This document shows positions 1 through 9,511 of a stretch of 64,000 bases of DNA, in pieces (positions within the stretch are counted from its first letter, which is position 1; the number at the start of each line of letters is the position of its first letter). The translations under genes were made by a program, and so were the position numbers. The DNA lies in assembly GCF_038039535.1 (NCBI RefSeq), contig NZ_JBBPHP010000013.1, forward strand, positions 92,576 through 156,575. The letters run 5' to 3'. Origin of the DNA: Catalinimonas sp038039535 (GTDB lineage Bacteria; Bacteroidota; Bacteroidia; Cytophagales; Cyclobacteriaceae). Under the pieces are notes generated by a model. That model worked only from the letters and a program-made list of their open reading frames with translations, did not search any database and was not told where the DNA came from.

Positions 1-850
1 GCATCGCGCCCAGAAAATGCCCAATTCCTTCGCCAACAGGATCTTTAGCCAAAGGTAAAAAACTGACAAATGGAGGGACCCAGGGCCCATAATTAGCACC
101 TGAAAAAACAGCTGAAAAAATATCTACAATAGAGCCTAAGCAATATCCTTTGTGGCTACCACGCTCTCTGTCACTGCCCAGCGGTAGTAATGCGCCTCCG
201 TTGGCAAGTTCATTAGAATTAATGGAAGATTGACCTTTGGCATCCTGCACCCATCCGAGAGGGGCTTCTGCTTTTTTCCGTTGCAGGATCTCCAACTTCC
301 CATTGGCCACAGTAGTTGTTGCAAAATCGGCTACAAATGGAGGTTGCTGATGAGCGGGTATGGCTACTGCAATGGGATTAGTACCCAGTAAACGTTCAGT
401 GGCAAAAGTAGGTGCTACCAAAGGACTAGCATTTGTCATAGCCACACCAATCATATCCTTGTCCAATCCCATCATAGCATGGTAACCTGCGATACCAAAA
501 TGGTTAGAATTTTTTACACTTACCCAGCCTGTACCTGCAGAAGATGCTTTTTCCATCGCTACCTTCATGGCAAATGGAGCAACAACTAAGCCCAAGCCTT
601 CATCACCGTCAATAACAGCTGTACTGGGAGTTTCGTGTACGATCTGTATGGCAGGTTTAACATTTATCCTTTTCTTCTCCCATAACCTGACATAGCCTGC
701 AAGCCGTGCTACTCCATGAGAATCAACTCCTCTTAAGTCAGCTTTGAGCAAAACGTCAGTGGCAAGTTCGGCATCATGGGTAGGGCAACCCATTTTTCTA
801 AAAACTTTAAAGGTAAATTGGTATAGGTCAGTGTGGTTGAAATGTTGCAT
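1..850 (-). CDS. Ldh2 family malate/L-lactate-type dehydrogenase, 3' part beyond window
   Basis: The gene runs off the left edge; about 283 codons are visible, starting at the ATG at 850 (MQHFNHTDLYQF). The translation shows family landmarks such as DLRGVDSHGVARL, the GLGLVVAP and SNHFGIAGYH stretches, and GALLPLGSDRERGSHKGY, ending near FLGAM. It is clearly paralogous to the complete protein at 21046-22152. The family uses NAD(P)H to interconvert 2-hydroxy and 2-oxo acids (malate, lactate, sulfolactate, ureidoglycolate, 2,3-diketogulonate); the substrate cannot be told from sequence. It lies in tandem upstream of nothing obvious, 16 bases beyond the start-distal end of the Ppx/GppA gene on the same strand. 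Confidence 0.9.
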   Translation of the reverse strand, partial: MQHFNHTDLYQFTFKVFRKMGCPTHDAELATDVLLKADLRGVDSHGVARLAGYVRLWEKKRINVKPAIQIVHETPSTAVIDGDEGLGLVVAPFAMKVAMEKASSAGTGWVSVKNSNHFGIAGYHAMMGLDKDMIGVAMTNASPLVAPTFATERLLGTNPIAVAIPAHQQPPFVADFATTTVANGKLEILQRKKAEAPLGWVQDAKGQSSINSNELANGGALLPLGSDRERGSHKGYCLGSIVDIFSAVFSGANYGPWVPPFVSFLPLAKDPVGEGIGHFLGAM

Positions 851-866
851 GTAACTGTCGTTACTT

Positions 867-1814
867 TTACTGATTGGCTATAAGTTGGTTGGAAACAGAT
901 CGTAGTAAGCCTTCTTTAAGTGCGTATGCGGAGACTCTGATATTTCGTATGTGATATTTGTCTAAAACGAAGTAGATTAACCAGGAAGCAACTACTATCA
1001 TGTCGGCTCTCAACTCTATCATTCCGGGGATTCTCATCCTCTCTTCATGATTTTTTTCACTTAAGGCACGATGTGTTTTTAAGTAATGATCGTAGTCAAG
1101 AGGTAGTTCAGAGGCATCGGGAGCAACCGCAATACTCTCATCAATTACATAAATATCACTTAAGGTATCAAATGTTCCGGATGCGCCTATCAAAGTTCTA
1201 GGATGATATTTCTCTATAGCTTCCGTCAGGCTCTGAAGCTCCTTTTCAAAGTATTGTAAAAGCTGTTGAGTATTCTCTTCAGAAATAGGATCAGCAATAG
1301 GGAACATCTCCAAAAGCCGTTGAGCGCCTATCTCATAACTCTGCTTCCATAGCACCTGCTCCTGATCACATATAATAAATTCCACACTACCACCCCCTAT
1401 ATCCATAATGAGTGCGTTCTCCTTTTTTAGGCTCATAGCTTCTTTTACACCATAATAGATATAGTCAGCTTCAATATCTCCCGGAATAATATCTATAGTG
1501 ATTCCTGTCTCATCGTAGACTCTCTTGGCAAGTGCTACTCCGTTTTTGGCATTGCGAAAGGCGCTGGTTGCAGTAGCCACTACATGATCAACTTTATATT
1601 GGTCAATCATATCTTTAAAGTGTTGAATTGCCGCAAGAGCCCTCAACTGAGCATCCTCATTGATCATTCCCTGATTAATGCCCCCACGGCCAATCATCAC
1701 AGCTTTGCGTTCACGATGCAGCAAATGAAACCGCTGACAACTGTCAGTGCTCACAATAAGCAGGTGAAAGGTATTGGTACCTAAATCAATTACGGCAATT
1801 TTTTGCTTCTCCAT
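867..1814 (-). CDS. Ppx/GppA family exopolyphosphatase/guanosine pentaphosphatase
   Basis: A 315-residue protein of the ASKHA phosphatase superfamily. The N-terminal phosphate-binding motif VIDLGTNTFHLL (residues about 9-20) and the second motif MDIGGGSVEF (about 141-150) are both present. The length matches the short two-domain Ppx/GppA form without the C-terminal HD extension of E. coli Ppx. Family members hydrolyse terminal phosphate from polyphosphate or convert pppGpp to ppGpp; which applies here is not resolvable. It is divergent from the acyl-CoA carboxylase gene, sharing a 123-bp intergenic region. The ATG at 1814 gives the expected N-terminus. Confidence 0.9.
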   Translation of the reverse strand: MEKQKIAVIDLGTNTFHLLIVSTDSCQRFHLLHRERKAVMIGRGGINQGMINEDAQLRALAAIQHFKDMIDQYKVDHVVATATSAFRNAKNGVALAKRVYDETGITIDIIPGDIEADYIYYGVKEAMSLKKENALIMDIGGGSVEFIICDQEQVLWKQSYEIGAQRLLEMFPIADPISEENTQQLLQYFEKELQSLTEAIEKYHPRTLIGASGTFDTLSDIYVIDESIAVAPDASELPLDYDHYLKTHRALSEKNHEERMRIPGMIELRADMIVVASWLIYFVLDKYHIRNIRVSAYALKEGLLRSVSNQLIANQ

Positions 1815-1852
1815 ATCTATAAGCTATCTATCAACAGACAGCATGATGTACA

Positions 1853-1860
1853 TACATTTG
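1853..1860 (+). promoter_or_regulatory. Candidate -7 box of the acyl-CoA carboxylase promoter
   Basis: TACATTTG matches the Bacteroidota -7 consensus TAnnTTTG and lies 77 bases before the ATG. No TTTG-like -33 element is seen at the usual 19-21 base spacing, so this is a weak call. Confidence 0.25.
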
Positions 1861-1937
1861 TTTAATGTAAATGCTCTGCGAAATTAAATGGTTTCTTATA
1901 TATAACTATATTTAACAGAAATAAATTAATATTTACT

Positions 1938-3515
1938 ATGAAAGAAAGGCAAAAAGATGCACCTGTAACGAAAGCTGAAAAATTACAACACCTTAAAGAA
2001 AAGAACGAAAGTGCCTTGCAGGGTGGGGGAGAGAAGCGTATCAAAGCACAACATGATAAAGGTAAGCTTACCGCCAGAGAAAGAGTTAATCTATTGCTAG
2101 ATGAAGGTTCGTTTGAAGAAACAGGTAAGTTTGTAGAACATCGTAGCACTTCTTTCGGCCTGGAAAATCAAAAATATTTGGGCGACGGTGTTGTTACTGG
2201 CTATGGAACTCTGGAAGGGAGGCTGGTATATGTTTATTCTCAGGACTTTACCGTTTTTGGAGGCTCATTATCCGAAGCGCATGCCGAAAAGATTGTAAAA
2301 ATTATGGATCTGGCCATGAAGAATGGTGCTCCCATTATCGGCCTAAATGACTCGGGAGGTGCCAGAATACAGGAAGGTGTTGTCTCTCTGGGAGGCTATG
2401 CTGATATTTTTTACCGCAATACCCTGGCTTCAGGAGTGATTCCCCAGATTTCAGCGGTGATGGGACCCTGTGCCGGAGGTGCAGTGTATTCTCCTGCCAT
2501 CACAGACTTTATTTTTATGGTGGAGAAAACCTCTTATATGTTTGTTACCGGACCTCATGTGGTAAAAACAGTAACCCAGGAAGATGTAACGGCTGAAGAA
2601 CTGGGAGGAGCCATTACCCACAGTACCAAAAGCGGGGTGACACATTTTGCCAGCAAAAACGAGTTGCAATGCATCAAAGACATACGCCGTTTGGTAAGTT
2701 ATCTTCCTCAGAATTGCGAAGAGGATGCTCCTTTCATAGCATATAAACCTCAGGAAGATGAAAGCAGGGCTGTTCTGGATGATATCGTACCCGAAAATCC
2801 AAATCAGCCTTATGACATGCGTGAGGTGATAAGCGGTATTGTAGATGATGGCAGTTTTATGGAGGTTCATCAGAATTTTGCTGAAAATATTGTAGTGGGT
2901 TTTGCAAGGCTGGGAGGAAGAAGCATAGGGATCGTGGGTAATCAACCTGCTACTTTGGCTGGAGTGCTTGATATTAATGCCAGTGTAAAAGGCGCACGTT
3001 TTGTACGTTTCTGCGATAGTTTTAATGTGCCTCTGCTGGTTTTGGAAGATGTACCTGGCTTCCTGCCCGGAACAGACCAGGAGTGGAACGCAATTATTAC
3101 TAATGGTGCGAAATTGCTCTATGCTTTCAGCGAAGCTACTGTGCCAAGAGTGACAGTCATAACCCGCAAAGCTTATGGAGGTGCTTATGATGTGATGAAC
3201 TCTAAACACATAGGAGCTGATATGAATTATGCCTGGCCTAGTGCCGAGATCGCGGTAATGGGAGCCAAAGGTGCTGCTGAAATCATTTTCAGGAAAGAAA
3301 TAGCCGAAGCTGAAGATCCGGAAGCCAAACTGCAGGAAAAAATTGAGGAGTATACCACTACTTTTGCCAATCCCTACATGGCGGCCAAGCGAGGCTACAT
3401 AGACGAAGTGATTTTTCCACATCAGACAAGGACAAAACTGATGAAAGCTTTCAAAATGTTGGAAAATAAAGTAGATAAGCTACCGAAAAAGAAACATGGC
3501 AATATTCCTCTGTAA
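1938..3515 (+). CDS. Acyl-CoA carboxylase carboxyltransferase (beta) subunit
   Basis: A 525-residue carboxyltransferase of the propionyl/methylmalonyl-CoA carboxylase beta family (PccB/MmdA), the usual length. It transfers the carboxyl group from carboxybiotin to an acyl-CoA, most often propionyl-CoA. Both crotonase-like halves are visible: an N-terminal half with the acyl-CoA oxyanion region GLNDSGGARIQEG and PCAGGAVYSPA, and a C-terminal half with VEDVPGFLPGTDQEW-like and ITRKAYGGAYDVM motifs. No biotin carboxylase or biotin carrier gene is adjacent, so its partners lie elsewhere. The charged N-terminus MKERQKDAPVTKAEK supports the ATG chosen. Whether the enzyme decarboxylates methylmalonyl-CoA (MmdA role) or carboxylates propionyl-CoA cannot be separated by sequence. 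Confidence 0.92.
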   Translation: MKERQKDAPVTKAEKLQHLKEKNESALQGGGEKRIKAQHDKGKLTARERVNLLLDEGSFEETGKFVEHRSTSFGLENQKYLGDGVVTGYGTLEGRLVYVYSQDFTVFGGSLSEAHAEKIVKIMDLAMKNGAPIIGLNDSGGARIQEGVVSLGGYADIFYRNTLASGVIPQISAVMGPCAGGAVYSPAITDFIFMVEKTSYMFVTGPHVVKTVTQEDVTAEELGGAITHSTKSGVTHFASKNELQCIKDIRRLVSYLPQNCEEDAPFIAYKPQEDESRAVLDDIVPENPNQPYDMREVISGIVDDGSFMEVHQNFAENIVVGFARLGGRSIGIVGNQPATLAGVLDINASVKGARFVRFCDSFNVPLLVLEDVPGFLPGTDQEWNAIITNGAKLLYAFSEATVPRVTVITRKAYGGAYDVMNSKHIGADMNYAWPSAEIAVMGAKGAAEIIFRKEIAEAEDPEAKLQEKIEEYTTTFANPYMAAKRGYIDEVIFPHQTRTKLMKAFKMLENKVDKLPKKKHGNIPL

Positions 3516-3587
3516 GTAATGTAAGCTGAGTTTTTAATGCGTATCCTGCTTCATAAGCCCTTAACTTGTCAAGAAACCTTGCTGCTA

Positions 3588-4619
3588 ATGAAACATATAA
3601 TTTTGGGCTTGATATTTATCTCTGTTTTCAGTTTAGCGTATGCCCAGGAGGATAGAAATATTCCTTCTGATGAAATAAAGCTTCTTTTCTGGAATGTTGA
3701 GAATCTCTTTGATACGTATGATGACAGCCTGAAAAATGATGAAGAGTTTTTGCCTTATGGCATTCGTGGGTGGAATATAGAGCGTTATCAGCAAAAGTTA
3801 TTTCACCTTTATAAGACCTTTATTGCCGCGGGTCAGTGGAAGTTTCCTGAGATTATAGCTTTGGCTGAGATTGAAAACGAAAAGGTACTAAAAGATTTAT
3901 TAGAGCAAACACCTTTGCTAAGGGCAGGTTATGAGATTGTACATCAGGAGTCGGAGGATAGGAGGGGAATTGATTTAGCAGTATTGTACAGACCAGAGAA
4001 AGTCCATCTGCTGGATACAAATTTTATCAGACTTACTTTTCCGGGTGATGGATTCCGAAAAACAAGAGATATAATATATCTGAAGGCTCAAGTTAGAGAA
4101 AATTCAGCATTTCATCTTTTTGTAAATCATTGGCCCTCCCGCTACGGAGGTGGTAAAGCATCCGAGGAAAGGAGAATTTATGCTGCTTCTGTGGTAAGTG
4201 AGCATGTAGATCAACTTCTGGATCAAGATCAAAATTCAGCAATTATTGTGACAGGAGATTTCAATGATACACCGGCAGATAAGAGTTTACAGGTGTTGGC
4301 TGGTAAAGATTCTAGTTTAATGATCATCTCTGACAAAACATTTGCTGGTACACATAAACATCAGGGTTTATGGAATCATTTTGATCACATGTGGGTAAGC
4401 AAAGCTCTTTTGATGAGTAGTAATTTTTATGCAAAGGAACATATAGCAGAAATTTTTCACCCTGATTGGTTATTGGAAAAAGATAAGACTTATGGTGGAG
4501 TAAAACCTAACAGAACCTATGAAGGGTACCGTTATCATGGAGGATTTAGTGACCATCTGCCCCTTATGTTAACATTAAAAATAAAGCCTAGGATATTGGC
4601 AGAAAAAGATAATTATTAA
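3588..4619 (+). CDS. Secreted endonuclease/exonuclease/phosphatase (EEP) family protein
   Basis: A 343-residue protein of the DNase I-like EEP superfamily. The ATG at 3588 is preferred to an in-frame upstream ATG at 3537 because it places a clean signal peptide (MKHIILGLIFISVFSLAYAQ) at the N-terminus. Catalytic signatures are in order: FWNVENLFD near residue 35, metal-ligand Glu in LAEIEN (E94), RRGIDLAVLYR, VNHWPSR, TGDFNDTP and the terminal SDHLPLML. The protein is probably exported and could cleave nucleic acid or another phosphodiester; substrate unknown. It ends one base before the rhomboid gene, suggesting co-transcription. Confidence 0.88.
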   Translation: MKHIILGLIFISVFSLAYAQEDRNIPSDEIKLLFWNVENLFDTYDDSLKNDEEFLPYGIRGWNIERYQQKLFHLYKTFIAAGQWKFPEIIALAEIENEKVLKDLLEQTPLLRAGYEIVHQESEDRRGIDLAVLYRPEKVHLLDTNFIRLTFPGDGFRKTRDIIYLKAQVRENSAFHLFVNHWPSRYGGGKASEERRIYAASVVSEHVDQLLDQDQNSAIIVTGDFNDTPADKSLQVLAGKDSSLMIISDKTFAGTHKHQGLWNHFDHMWVSKALLMSSNFYAKEHIAEIFHPDWLLEKDKTYGGVKPNRTYEGYRYHGGFSDHLPLMLTLKIKPRILAEKDNY

Positions 4620-4620
4620 C

Positions 4621-5178
4621 ATGCAAAGTATTAGCAGAAGTATAATAGTACCGGCAAGATTGATCATGATCATGTGGGCGGTATTACTTTTTGAGTATAC
4701 TTATCGGATTGATTTGGCCCTTTTTGGGATAATGCCGCGCACCATAAGAGGACTGGTAGGGATTATAACTGCGCCTCTACTTCACGGAAGTGTAAGGCAC
4801 CTGGCATCAAATACTATTCCCCTGCTTTTTCTAGGCACTATGTTATACATGTTTTACACCAAGATTGCTACCCGTGTATTTCTCCAATGTTATTTTCTTA
4901 CTGGAGTATTGGTATGGATCTTTGCACGCCCTGCTTTTCATATTGGGGCTAGTGGACTTATTTATGGACTGGCCTCTTTCCTTATCTTCTTTGGTATTTT
5001 CAGGCAAGACTTTAAATCATTGCTGATCTCATTGCTAATCATGTTTATTTATGGTGGACTTTTTTACGGAGTCTTACCCACCCAGGTCGGAACTTCCTGG
5101 GAATCTCACCTATTGGGGGGAGTAGTAGGCTTTTTTAATGCGGTAAGTACCAGCAAAACCAGGAGTGTGAGTTATTAA
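4621..5178 (+). CDS. Rhomboid family intramembrane serine protease
   Basis: A compact 185-residue rhomboid with about six hydrophobic segments. The catalytic serine is in GASG (S111), the histidine of the dyad in SHLLGG (H163), and the oxyanion-stabilising HxxxN motif is H60/N64. The family cleaves single-span membrane substrates within the bilayer. It starts one base after the stop of the EEP gene and is convergent with recN, whose stop lies 1 base away, leaving no room for an independent terminator. The substrate is unknown. Confidence 0.9.
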   Translation: MQSISRSIIVPARLIMIMWAVLLFEYTYRIDLALFGIMPRTIRGLVGIITAPLLHGSVRHLASNTIPLLFLGTMLYMFYTKIATRVFLQCYFLTGVLVWIFARPAFHIGASGLIYGLASFLIFFGIFRQDFKSLLISLLIMFIYGGLFYGVLPTQVGTSWESHLLGGVVGFFNAVSTSKTRSVSY

Positions 5179-5179
5179 C

Positions 5180-6829
5180 TTAAGTCAATAGCTCTTTAGC
5201 ATTTTCAAAAGCAATATTAGAAGGGTTGCTTCCGCCAATCATTTTAGCAATTTCCTTAATCCTTTCATCCTGCGTAAGCTTCTTAATTTTGCTTACTGAC
5301 TTACTGGATGTATTATCTTTATAGACAAAATAGTGCGCATCACCTTTGGCAGCAACCTGAGGTAAGTGGCTGATAGCAATTACCTGATGATTTTTGGCCA
5401 TTTCTTTCATCATGTTTACCATCTTGATGGCAATCTCTCCGGATACACCGGTGTCAATCTCGTCAAATATAATTGTAGGTAAAGAAATTTTATCTGCCAA
5501 TATATATTTGATACAGAACATCAACCTGGAAAATTCACCTCCTGAGGCTACTCCTTTAATTTCTTGAGGAGCTATGCCTTTATTGGCACTGAAAAGTATA
5601 TTGATTTCATCTAATCCACTATCACTTGGAGAAACTTTAGTACGTGCTACATCCAGATGGGCATCGGGAATCCCCAGATTTTTGAGTAGCTTGGCAATGA
5701 TTTCAGCAAAGTCATGAAATACTTTTTGCCTGGAGCTACTTAAATTTTCTGCATGCACCATCATTTCCTGATATGCTGCGTCTTTAACTGATTTGAGTCG
5801 CTGCAACTCTTGATCAAGATTCAGAACTCTTTCCAACTTATGTTCAAGATCAGCCTGAATTTCCAGTAACTCCTCTACCGAATCTACCTGGTGTTTTTGC
5901 TGCAATTGATAGATAAGGTTGACACGCTCTCTTACCGTATCTACTTTGTCAATATCAAAATCTACTTCAAGAGCTTCACTTTCTGCTTCACTATTAATAT
6001 CTCTCAGCTCTATCAGGCAGCTTTCCAGCCGCTGGTAAAGAGAGTCATACTTTTGGGAGTATGAAGAAATCTTGCCCAATGACTGCTTGGCTTGTACAAG
6101 CATATCTTCAACACTGTGCGTATCATTAGCCAACAGGGTATTAAGCATATTAAGTTGCTCTTTGATATTACCGGCATTTTCCATCACCCGAAGCTCATCT
6201 TCAAGTTTATCCTGCTCACCTGCCTGAAGTTTGGCTTTGTGCAACTCTTTAAGCAGAAACTCATGGTAGTCAGCTTCCCGCTTCATATCAGCAGCTTGTT
6301 GTTTCAGTTGCTCATATTCGCCTTGTGCTCTGCGATGATGATAATAGCTCTGTCTGTAAATTTTCAGCAGGTTTTCATTGTCTGCAAAAGCATCAATAAT
6401 TTCAAGCTGGTAGACATTATTTGCTAAAAGTAAGCTGTCATGTTGGCTATGGATATCCACCATAAATTTGCCCACACCTTTCATGGTTTCCAGCCTCACC
6501 GGAGTATCGTTGATAAATGCACGGGATTTTCCACTGGGAGTGATCTCTCTGCGCAAAATACAAACCGGGTCATAATCCAGTTCTTCCTGGTCAAAAATAG
6601 ACTCAAGTTTGTATTTATTCACTGTAAATGTACCTTCAATTACGCATTTAGAATCCTCATTATAAAGAGTTTTCTTATCAGCACGATTGCCAAGTAGTAA
6701 GCCTATTGCTCCCAGCATGATAGATTTACCAGCACCAGTTTCTCCGGTTATGATGTTCAGAGATTCGGAAGGCTCCATTTCCAGAGCCTCTAGCAAAGCG
6801 TAATTTTTGATTACTAAGTTTTTGAGCAT
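5180..6829 (-). CDS. recN: DNA repair protein RecN
   Basis: A 549-residue SMC-like ATPase, the usual RecN length. The Walker A motif GETGAGKS lies at residues 29-36, a long central coiled coil spans roughly 150-360, and the C-terminal ABC signature VASGGEFSRLMFC is followed by Walker B IIFDEIDTGVSG and the D-loop/H-loop region (AISHLPQVAAKGD). RecN acts in recombinational repair of double-strand breaks. It lies downstream of the bamD-rpoZ-coaBC-porD operon on the same strand but is separated from it by 239 bp. Confidence 0.96.
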   Translation of the reverse strand: MLKNLVIKNYALLEALEMEPSESLNIITGETGAGKSIMLGAIGLLLGNRADKKTLYNEDSKCVIEGTFTVNKYKLESIFDQEELDYDPVCILRREITPSGKSRAFINDTPVRLETMKGVGKFMVDIHSQHDSLLLANNVYQLEIIDAFADNENLLKIYRQSYYHHRRAQGEYEQLKQQAADMKREADYHEFLLKELHKAKLQAGEQDKLEDELRVMENAGNIKEQLNMLNTLLANDTHSVEDMLVQAKQSLGKISSYSQKYDSLYQRLESCLIELRDINSEAESEALEVDFDIDKVDTVRERVNLIYQLQQKHQVDSVEELLEIQADLEHKLERVLNLDQELQRLKSVKDAAYQEMMVHAENLSSSRQKVFHDFAEIIAKLLKNLGIPDAHLDVARTKVSPSDSGLDEINILFSANKGIAPQEIKGVASGGEFSRLMFCIKYILADKISLPTIIFDEIDTGVSGEIAIKMVNMMKEMAKNHQVIAISHLPQVAAKGDAHYFVYKDNTSSKSVSKIKKLTQDERIKEIAKMIGGSNPSNIAFENAKELLT

Positions 6830-7068
6830 ACAATGCTAAAAAGTAAAGCAGTCAGTTATGTCTAATTTACAATAATTTATGCAGACTAATCCTTAAACAG
6901 ATAAAAGCATAGGTTTTGTTTACTTGCCGGCAGATTTAGTAAAATGTTATCATCTCTGTAAACACTTTACAAATAGGAATAGTCATAATCTTATACTTGA
7001 ATTAAGTATGCAAAGCTACAACATGGGATGAGTAATAACAATAGGAGTGAAGATACTTGTAAAAAGTA

Positions 7069-7977
7069 TTAGTTGTTAATGATAACACTGTAATCATCAG
7101 TCAGGGTTGGATTAATCTCTACCAGCGCATTATAAGCATCTCTACGAATCTGTGTATCTCCTTTGGAAAAGGTACTTATGATTTCATCATTTTTGGCGTC
7201 AAAAAAGGAGATCAGTAGAATTGACTGAGGAAATATCTTACTCACAGTTTGAATCTCTTCCAGAGCAGAGAGCATGTTTTTACGGCTTTCTGATTCATCT
7301 TCCAGAAAAGTATCCAGCCCTTTGCGATGGTAATTGTATATACCTCTTCTGACAGGAGTCATTTGAGGGTTGATAAAGTTTTCCGCCAGCCAATAACGAT
7401 TACGTCTACGGTTACTTCCAAACTGGTCCCAGCCCGCGCCTCCCTGCTGTTGCGCATTACTGACAATTTGTTGAGCCCTTTCAAAGAACATCTGGCCTCC
7501 TAATTCGCTGAAAGAATCATAGTCTAATCCCAAAATAATATTGGCATAATAAGCGAGAAGGCTGGTAATATTTGTGGTATAGGAGTTAAGGTTGAACTCT
7601 AATGGTTGGGATTCTACATATTGAAATTGCCAATCCCGATCGGCGAAATTGAGCATTAATGACTCATAATTTGTACTATATACCGGGCGAGATGACTGAA
7701 CCTGAACTGTGGCCTGGAAATTACCCACTGAGGGCATTTGCTCAATATTGATTACAAAGTTACAATTGATTCGTTCTTCAGGGGCAAAAGCATCATCAGT
7801 CCACTTACGGTTATTCAGAAATTGCTGAAAAGCATTCTCCATATCTGTAAATACCCTCGTCTCAGTGGTCTGTACGTTTTGAAAATTGACGACCACATTC
7901 GCATTAAGTTCCTGTGCAGTTAATGGAGAGCTAACAGCAAGTAGAAATAAGTAAAATATAGAAGATACTTTATACAT
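7069..7977 (-). CDS. porD: PorD-like protein (DUF4835), type IX secretion-associated
   Basis: A 302-residue exported protein with signal peptide MYKVSSIFYLFLLAVSSPLTAQ, followed by ELNANVVVNFQNVQTTE typical of DUF4835. In Bacteroidota this family is commonly found between coaBC and recN and is named PorD in gliding/T9SS work; its biochemical role is not defined. Its start overlaps the coaBC stop by 8 bases, so the two are translationally linked. The gene context bamD-rpoZ-coaBC-DUF4835-recN supports orthology more than any catalytic motif, of which none is seen. Confidence 0.85.
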   Translation of the reverse strand: MYKVSSIFYLFLLAVSSPLTAQELNANVVVNFQNVQTTETRVFTDMENAFQQFLNNRKWTDDAFAPEERINCNFVINIEQMPSVGNFQATVQVQSSRPVYSTNYESLMLNFADRDWQFQYVESQPLEFNLNSYTTNITSLLAYYANIILGLDYDSFSELGGQMFFERAQQIVSNAQQQGGAGWDQFGSNRRRNRYWLAENFINPQMTPVRRGIYNYHRKGLDTFLEDESESRKNMLSALEEIQTVSKIFPQSILLISFFDAKNDEIISTFSKGDTQIRRDAYNALVEINPTLTDDYSVIINN

Positions 7978-9178
7978 GGTAATTTTCTATTATGAGCTGA
8001 ACAATATCCCAGGCAACTTCCTGCTTAGCCTTGAGGGGAAAGGCTTTAACATCATCTTTTTTTGCGAAAAACACTTTAATCTTATTGGTATCATGTCCAA
8101 ACCCTGCTCCCTTATCATTTAAAGAGTTTAATACGATCATATCAAAGTTTTTTTCTTTGATCTTTTTGTACGCATTTGCCTCTTCATCATGAGTTTCCAG
8201 TGCAAATCCCACGGTAAACTGATGCTCTTTTTTCTTTAAGCTCAAAGTTTTAGCAATATCAGCTGTTTTGCGAAGCTCCAGACTTAAAGAGTCATTGTTC
8301 TTCTTTATTTTTTTATCAGATTTTACTTTAGGAGCATAATCTGAGACTGCTGCTGCAAAGATGGCTACATCACAGTTTTCAAAATATTGCTCTGCGGCTT
8401 CCAGCATTTCCTGAGCAGACTTAACATGTACAAGCGTTATATGCTCATGCGATAATGTTAAATTTGTTGGTCCGCTTACTAAAACAACTTCAGCCCCATT
8501 ATCTGCCAGTGATGAGGCTAATGCGTATCCCATTTTCCCTGAAGAAGCATTACTGATATAACGCACAGGATCAATGGCTTCTTGTGTTGGGCCTGCTGTT
8601 AAGAGTACTTTCTTTCCTTTAAGAAGCAGGGATTTAGTAAAAAAATCCTTTAGAATTTGTAATATATGTTCAGGCTCTGCCATTCTACCCTGACCACTTA
8701 AGCCGCTGGCAAGCTCTCCCGTTTCTGCATCAATGATGAGATTACCATATTCTTTTAACCTTTGTAAGTTGGCTTGAGTGGAAGGATGAGTATACATATC
8801 CAGATCCATAGCCGGAGCCAGTATTACTTTGCAACGTGCAGATAAGTAAACTGCCGAAAGTAAATCGTTACAAATGCCCTGCGCAAATTTGGCCAGCGTG
8901 TGTGCACTAGCTGGAGCTACTAAAATCAAGTCTGCCCATAATCCTAATTCTACATGATTATTCCAGGTGCCTGCTTTGGCATCTGAGGTAAAAGTGGAGA
9001 GTACAGGATTTTTGGAAAGTGTGGATAGTGTAAGAGGGGTGATGAAATCTTGAGCTGCATCTGTCATAATTACTTTGACTTCAGCTCCTTCCTTCACCAG
9101 GAGACGAATGAGAAAAGCGGCCTTATAAGCCGCTATACTCCCACAAATACCTAATATTATTTTTTTGCCTTGCAGCAA
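7970..9178 (-). CDS. coaBC: Bifunctional phosphopantothenoylcysteine decarboxylase/phosphopantothenate-cysteine ligase
   Basis: A 402-residue CoaBC catalysing two consecutive steps of coenzyme A synthesis. The N-terminal flavoprotein decarboxylase (CoaC, residues about 1-180) has GICGSIAAYKAA, the SAHTLAKFA region and the LAPAMDLDMY motif; the C-terminal ligase (CoaB) has AGPTQEAIDPVRYISN and SSGKMGYALA. The start is a TTG at 9178 in the same frame as the rpoZ stop 9 bases upstream; no ATG lies in the first 50 codons, and the dinucleotide fold begins immediately, so TTG is well supported. Member of the reverse operon bamD-rpoZ-coaBC-porD. Confidence 0.95.
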   Translation of the reverse strand: MLQGKKIILGICGSIAAYKAAFLIRLLVKEGAEVKVIMTDAAQDFITPLTLSTLSKNPVLSTFTSDAKAGTWNNHVELGLWADLILVAPASAHTLAKFAQGICNDLLSAVYLSARCKVILAPAMDLDMYTHPSTQANLQRLKEYGNLIIDAETGELASGLSGQGRMAEPEHILQILKDFFTKSLLLKGKKVLLTAGPTQEAIDPVRYISNASSGKMGYALASSLADNGAEVVLVSGPTNLTLSHEHITLVHVKSAQEMLEAAEQYFENCDVAIFAAAVSDYAPKVKSDKKIKKNNDSLSLELRKTADIAKTLSLKKKEHQFTVGFALETHDEEANAYKKIKEKNFDMIVLNSLNDKGAGFGHDTNKIKVFFAKKDDVKAFPLKAKQEVAWDIVQLIIENYHV

Positions 9179-9187
9179 TGTTACGAA

Positions 9188-9511
9188 TTATTGCTCGTCC
9201 TCTTCTACGCGCCTGAAACCAATTTCTCCATCCAAAAACTCTTCAATTGCCATTGAAGTAGGCTTTGGCATTCTTTCATAGAACTTAGAAATTTCAATTT
9301 GCTCTCTGTTTTCAAACACCTCCTCAAGGTTATCTACTGTAGAAGCAAATTCAGCAAGTTTGCCATTTAACTCTTCTTTCATAGCCACAGAAATTTGACG
9401 GGCTCTCTTAGAGATAATAGACACTGACTCATAAATATTACCAGTAGGCTCGGCAATTTTATCAGTATCACGAGTTACGATTGATGCGGGTATGTTAGTC
9501 TTTTTATTCAT
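9188..9511 (-). CDS. rpoZ: DNA-directed RNA polymerase omega subunit (RpoZ-like)
   Basis: A 107-residue protein of the Bacteroidota RpoZ/Rpb6 family, with the helical core NIYESVSIISKRARQIS at residues about 25-41 and the acidic tail typical of this phylum. Omega helps assemble and stabilise RNA polymerase by binding beta-prime. Its ATG overlaps the bamD stop by 4 bases and coaBC follows 9 bases after its stop, so it is embedded in a tight operon. The position between bamD and coaBC is a conserved Bacteroidota arrangement. Confidence 0.9.
   Translation of the reverse strand: MNKKTNIPASIVTRDTDKIAEPTGNIYESVSIISKRARQISVAMKEELNGKLAEFASTVDNLEEVFENREQIEISKFYERMPKPTSMAIEEFLDGEIGFRRVEEDEQ

Noticed and set aside
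136..324. Short minus-strand frame MQQLLWPMG...
   Set aside because: It is the wrong frame of the Ldh2-type gene, whose correct frame is continuous from 850 to the left edge.
2451..3422. Long open reading on the minus strand inside the acyl-CoA carboxylase gene (323 codons)
   Set aside because: It is an antisense mirror of a highly conserved coding gene; its translation has no recognisable domain and composition typical of a shadow frame.
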